NCBI GenBank assembly: GCA_047619485.1
Contig: JBLHKE010000403.1
Coordinates: 1 to 7,125, forward strand
Length of the DNA stretch: 7,125 nt
Reading direction: 5' to 3'
Source: JBLHKE01 sp047619485
GTDB lineage: Bacteria > Verrucomicrobiota > Verrucomicrobiia > Verrucomicrobiales > DEV007
In this document: positions 5,407 to 7,125 of the stretch, piece after piece
How the letters are laid out: each line of letters begins with the position of its first letter
Position numbering within the stretch: position 1 is the stretch's first letter
The notes under the pieces: generated by a model
What the model saw: only the letters and a program-made list of their open reading frames with translations
What the model was told of the DNA's origin: nothing
The model's database searches: none
Position numbers and translations under genes: made by a program

Positions 5407-6372
5407 TCACTCGAACCGGCCGGACTCCCCGAACGGACGCCCGGCAAGATACGCAGACGCATCCATCACTTTTTTCGACTGCGGCTGAACTCGCTTCAAC
5501 AGCAAGGCATACTCGCAATCGCCCGTGGCGATCAAGATCCCCCGCTTGTCGGCCCGTAGAACCGCCCCAGGCGCCTCGGCATGCCGCTCGACTTTTTCAG
5601 TCTCAGTCGGTGGCAGAACTTTCACAACCTTCGGCTTCCCATCATCATTGCCGCCCTTCACCACGCCCGTCATCGTCCCAGGCCAGGGATCGTAGGCACG
5701 AATCATCCGTTCGATCTCCTCCGCAGGCTGCGACCAATCGATACGACCATCCTCGCGGCTCAGCTTGCCGACGTGCGTCGCCAGCGAATCGTCCTGCGGT
5801 TCACGTGGAGCCGTGCCCGCCTCAAGAGCAGAAATCGCCCTCCCGAGTGCGACCGGCCCGAGCTCCGCCAAGCGATCGTGAAGCGATCCACCCGTTTCAT
5901 CGGTGGCAAGTTCAAGTGTTTCAGTCAGAAGCACATCTCCAGTATCCAACCCCTGTGCCATATGCATCACCGTAATACCGCTTTCATTGTCTCCAGAAAA
6001 AATAGCCGCCTGGATCGGAGCTGCGCCGCGATATTTTGGCAAGATCGACGCGTGCAGGTTCAGACAAGCCAACCGGGGAGCCTCCAAAACCGCCTTCGGC
6101 AAAATCTGCCCGTAAGCCATCACCACGATCAAATCGACCTTGAGCGCAGCGACCCGCTCAACTACTTCCGACTTCCGCAACCGTTCCGGCTGAAAAACTG
6201 GAATCCCCACCTCCTCAGCAAGCACCTTCGGGGCAGGCGCAGTCATCACTGAGCGCCTCCCCACTGGCTTATCAGGCTGAGTGAAAACAGCGAGCAGCTC
6301 ATGCTTCGAGCCGACAAGCCAGCGCAAAGTAGGCATCCCGATTTCCCCAGTCCCCATGAATATAATCTTCAA
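5407..6372 (-). CDS. fmt: Methionyl-tRNA formyltransferase
   Basis: Fmt transfers a formyl group from 10-formyltetrahydrofolate to methionyl initiator tRNA in the cytoplasm, preparing it for translation initiation. The 321-residue length is normal. The N-terminal Rossmann-like domain starts KIIFMGTGEIGMPTL. The active site is visible as NLHASILPKYRGAAPIQ (105-121), with catalytic Asn105 and His107, and GLDTGD (141-146), with Asp143; these correspond to Asn106, His108 and Asp144 of the E. coli enzyme. The C-terminal tRNA-binding domain begins near HVGKLSREDGRIDW (200-213) and continues past YDPWPG (227-232). The start codon is TTG at 6372: an in-frame TAG lies four codons upstream, and the first ATG (codon 6) would remove the first beta strand. 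A weak AGGG lies 7 bases before the TTG. The usual partner def is not in the window. Confidence 0.96.
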   Translation of the reverse strand: MKIIFMGTGEIGMPTLRWLVGSKHELLAVFTQPDKPVGRRSVMTAPAPKVLAEEVGIPVFQPERLRKSEVVERVAALKVDLIVVMAYGQILPKAVLEAPRLACLNLHASILPKYRGAAPIQAAIFSGDNESGITVMHMAQGLDTGDVLLTETLELATDETGGSLHDRLAELGPVALGRAISALEAGTAPREPQDDSLATHVGKLSREDGRIDWSQPAEEIERMIRAYDPWPGTMTGVVKGGNDDGKPKVVKVLPPTETEKVERHAEAPGAVLRADKRGILIATGDCEYALLLKRVQPQSKKVMDASAYLAGRPFGESGRFE

Positions 6373-6400
6373 GCTTCGACCCTATCCCCACAAGAACACC

Positions 6401-6438
6401 GGTCAACTGCCAATATTTAGACAGTCTTTATATTGACC
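6401..6438. repeat. Imperfect inverted repeat between fmt and the transposase gene
   Basis: The outer arms are GGTCAA (6401-6406) and TTGACC (6433-6438), exact reverse complements. Inside them, 6412-6434 is a palindrome about the base at 6423: AATAT pairs with ATATT and AGAC with GTCT, with only a TT/TT mismatch on each side. The left arm carries a few extra bases (about 6405-6411) between its outer and inner parts. On each strand TTGACC reads outward as a -35-like box toward the flanking gene. It could be an operator for divergent promoters or a stem-loop recognised by the adjacent transposase. Confidence 0.5.
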
Positions 6439-6461
6439 AGTGAAGTGACTTGATCTAGACT
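6433..6461 (+). promoter_or_regulatory. Probable sigma70-type promoter of the Y1 transposase gene
   Basis: A -35-like TTGACC (6433-6438, five of six consensus bases) and a -10-like TAGACT (6456-6461, four of six) are separated by exactly 17 bases. Transcription would begin near 6468, that is at or within a base or two of the ATG at 6467, so the message could be leaderless. No Shine-Dalgarno sequence precedes the ATG, which agrees with this. The -35 box is part of the inverted repeat in the same gap. Confidence 0.45.
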
Positions 6462-6466
6462 GCGTA

Positions 6467-7125
6467 ATGCCGACTCCTCGAAAGCATTTACTATCCCCCG
6501 CCAAGCACGGAACTCATTACCACTGCATCAGTCGAGTTGTTGACCGAAACTTCGTGTTTGGGGCTCGTGAGAAGGACGTGTTCCGCAAGGTCATGCGGCA
6601 GGTTGAAGCATTCTCAGGCGTGCAGGTGGTGACTTGGACGATCCTCTCGAATCACTTCCATGTGCTCTTGCACATCAGCCATCCGCCCGCCCAGCCACTG
6701 AGCGATGACGCCATCCTCGAACGCTGCCGGGAACTCTATTCCCGTGAGGCGATGCTGGCTGTTGAATGGGAATTCGCCGAAGCGCAGCGGCTTGGCCATC
6801 ATCACCTAGAAGCCACGCGCTTGAAATACCTCAAGCGCATGTGGGATCTGAGCGAGTTCATGAAAACTCTAAAACAGAAATTCACGACCTGGTTCAATCG
6901 AGGCCACGCCCGTGAGGGCACACTTTGGGAGCGGCGTTTCAAAAGCGTTCTGGTCGAGGGAAGCTACCGGAGCCTGCTGAAGGTCGCCGCCTACATCGAT
7001 CTCAACGCCGTTCGTGCTGGCATCACCGACGACCCGAAAGACTACCGCTGGTGCGGATACAGCGAGGCGGTCGCCGGAGTGAGTCTTGCCCAACAAGGGC
7101 TCGCGCAGGCACTAGAAGACCTCAA
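6467..7125 (+). CDS. IS200-like / REP-associated (Y1, HUH) transposase, N-terminal part (runs off right edge)
   Basis: This frame opens at an ATG at 6467, the first start after an in-frame TGA at 6446, and stays open for 219 codons to the window edge, so the C-terminus is missing. It encodes a single-strand DNA transposase of the Y1/HUH family. HYHCISRVVDRNFVFG (17-32) is the first strand and loop. SNHFHVLLHI (61-70) holds the metal-binding HUH pair His63 and His65. REGTLWERRFKSVL (149-162) and AAYIDLNAVRAG (174-185) give the family's C-terminal signature; Tyr176 is the likely catalytic nucleophile by alignment with the Tyr of E. coli TnpA-REP (RAYT). All key residues are intact, so the protein may be active. 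The 'TLWE..FKS' and 'YI.LN.VRA' motifs favour RAYT-type proteins over classical IS200 TnpA. RAYT genes are usually single-copy and act on small palindromes elsewhere. No accessory tnpB is seen. Confidence 0.93.
   Translation, partial: MPTPRKHLLSPAKHGTHYHCISRVVDRNFVFGAREKDVFRKVMRQVEAFSGVQVVTWTILSNHFHVLLHISHPPAQPLSDDAILERCRELYSREAMLAVEWEFAEAQRLGHHHLEATRLKYLKRMWDLSEFMKTLKQKFTTWFNRGHAREGTLWERRFKSVLVEGSYRSLLKVAAYIDLNAVRAGITDDPKDYRWCGYSEAVAGVSLAQQGLAQALEDL

Noticed and set aside
5334..6252. Two plus-strand frames of over 200 codons opposite fmt
   Set aside because: Pro/Arg/Ser-rich and His-rich composition without motifs, fully antisense to fmt, whose catalytic residues are intact.
1..7125. tRNA, rRNA, CRISPR array or riboswitch
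   Set aside because: No cloverleaf-like sequence, regularly spaced repeats or recognisable riboswitch core was seen; the non-coding gaps are short and accounted for.

Overview
The window is a bacterial chromosomal segment with moderately high G+C and tightly packed genes. It is dominated by one minus-strand gene cluster for the pseudopilus and inner-membrane platform of a type II secretion system (T2SS, general secretion pathway). I read the source as a Gram-negative bacterium. The T2SS, the near absence of Shine-Dalgarno sequences before the starts, and the type of Y1 transposase at the right edge would fit the Verrucomicrobiota (Opitutae-like marine lineages). That placement is recall-based inference, not something the sequence proves.

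Layout, right to left on the minus strand. fmt (methionyl-tRNA formyltransferase, TTG start at 6372) ends at 5407. A 306-base non-coding stretch follows, with a possible promoter and dyad. Then comes gspF (5100-3790), a 159-base gap, gspG (major pseudopilin, 3630-3190), gspH (3033-2410), gspI (2409-1975, its ATG directly abutting the gspH stop), gspJ (starts 29 bases inside gspI; 2003-1290), gspK (about 1184-210), and 7 bases later a gene running off the left edge (202-1). By position that last gene is the expected place for gspL, although its sequence is not diagnostic. The order F-G-H-I-J-K is the classical T2SS order, but the ATPase gene gspE, which usually precedes gspF, is not here.

On the plus strand, from 6467 to the right edge, lies a partial gene for an HUH/Y1 single-strand transposase of the IS200-like/REP-associated (RAYT) type. 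It is divergent from fmt. The 94-base region between them carries an imperfect palindrome and a good sigma70-like promoter for the transposase, whose predicted start point nearly coincides with the ATG.

How the genes work together: GspF is the polytopic platform protein that couples the cytoplasmic ATPase to pseudopilus assembly. GspG polymerises into the pseudopilus. GspH, I, J and K are minor pseudopilins, of which I, J and K form the tip. All five pseudopilins need a prepilin peptidase (GspO/PilD), which is not in the window. No secretin or peptidase gene is visible. The points most worth a second look are the alanine at the GspG processing site, the Lys/Gly-rich insert in GspF, the Asp/Gly-rich loops in four pseudopilins, the palindrome beside the transposase, and the unidentified last gene. 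I saw no strong evidence of a wholly new system.
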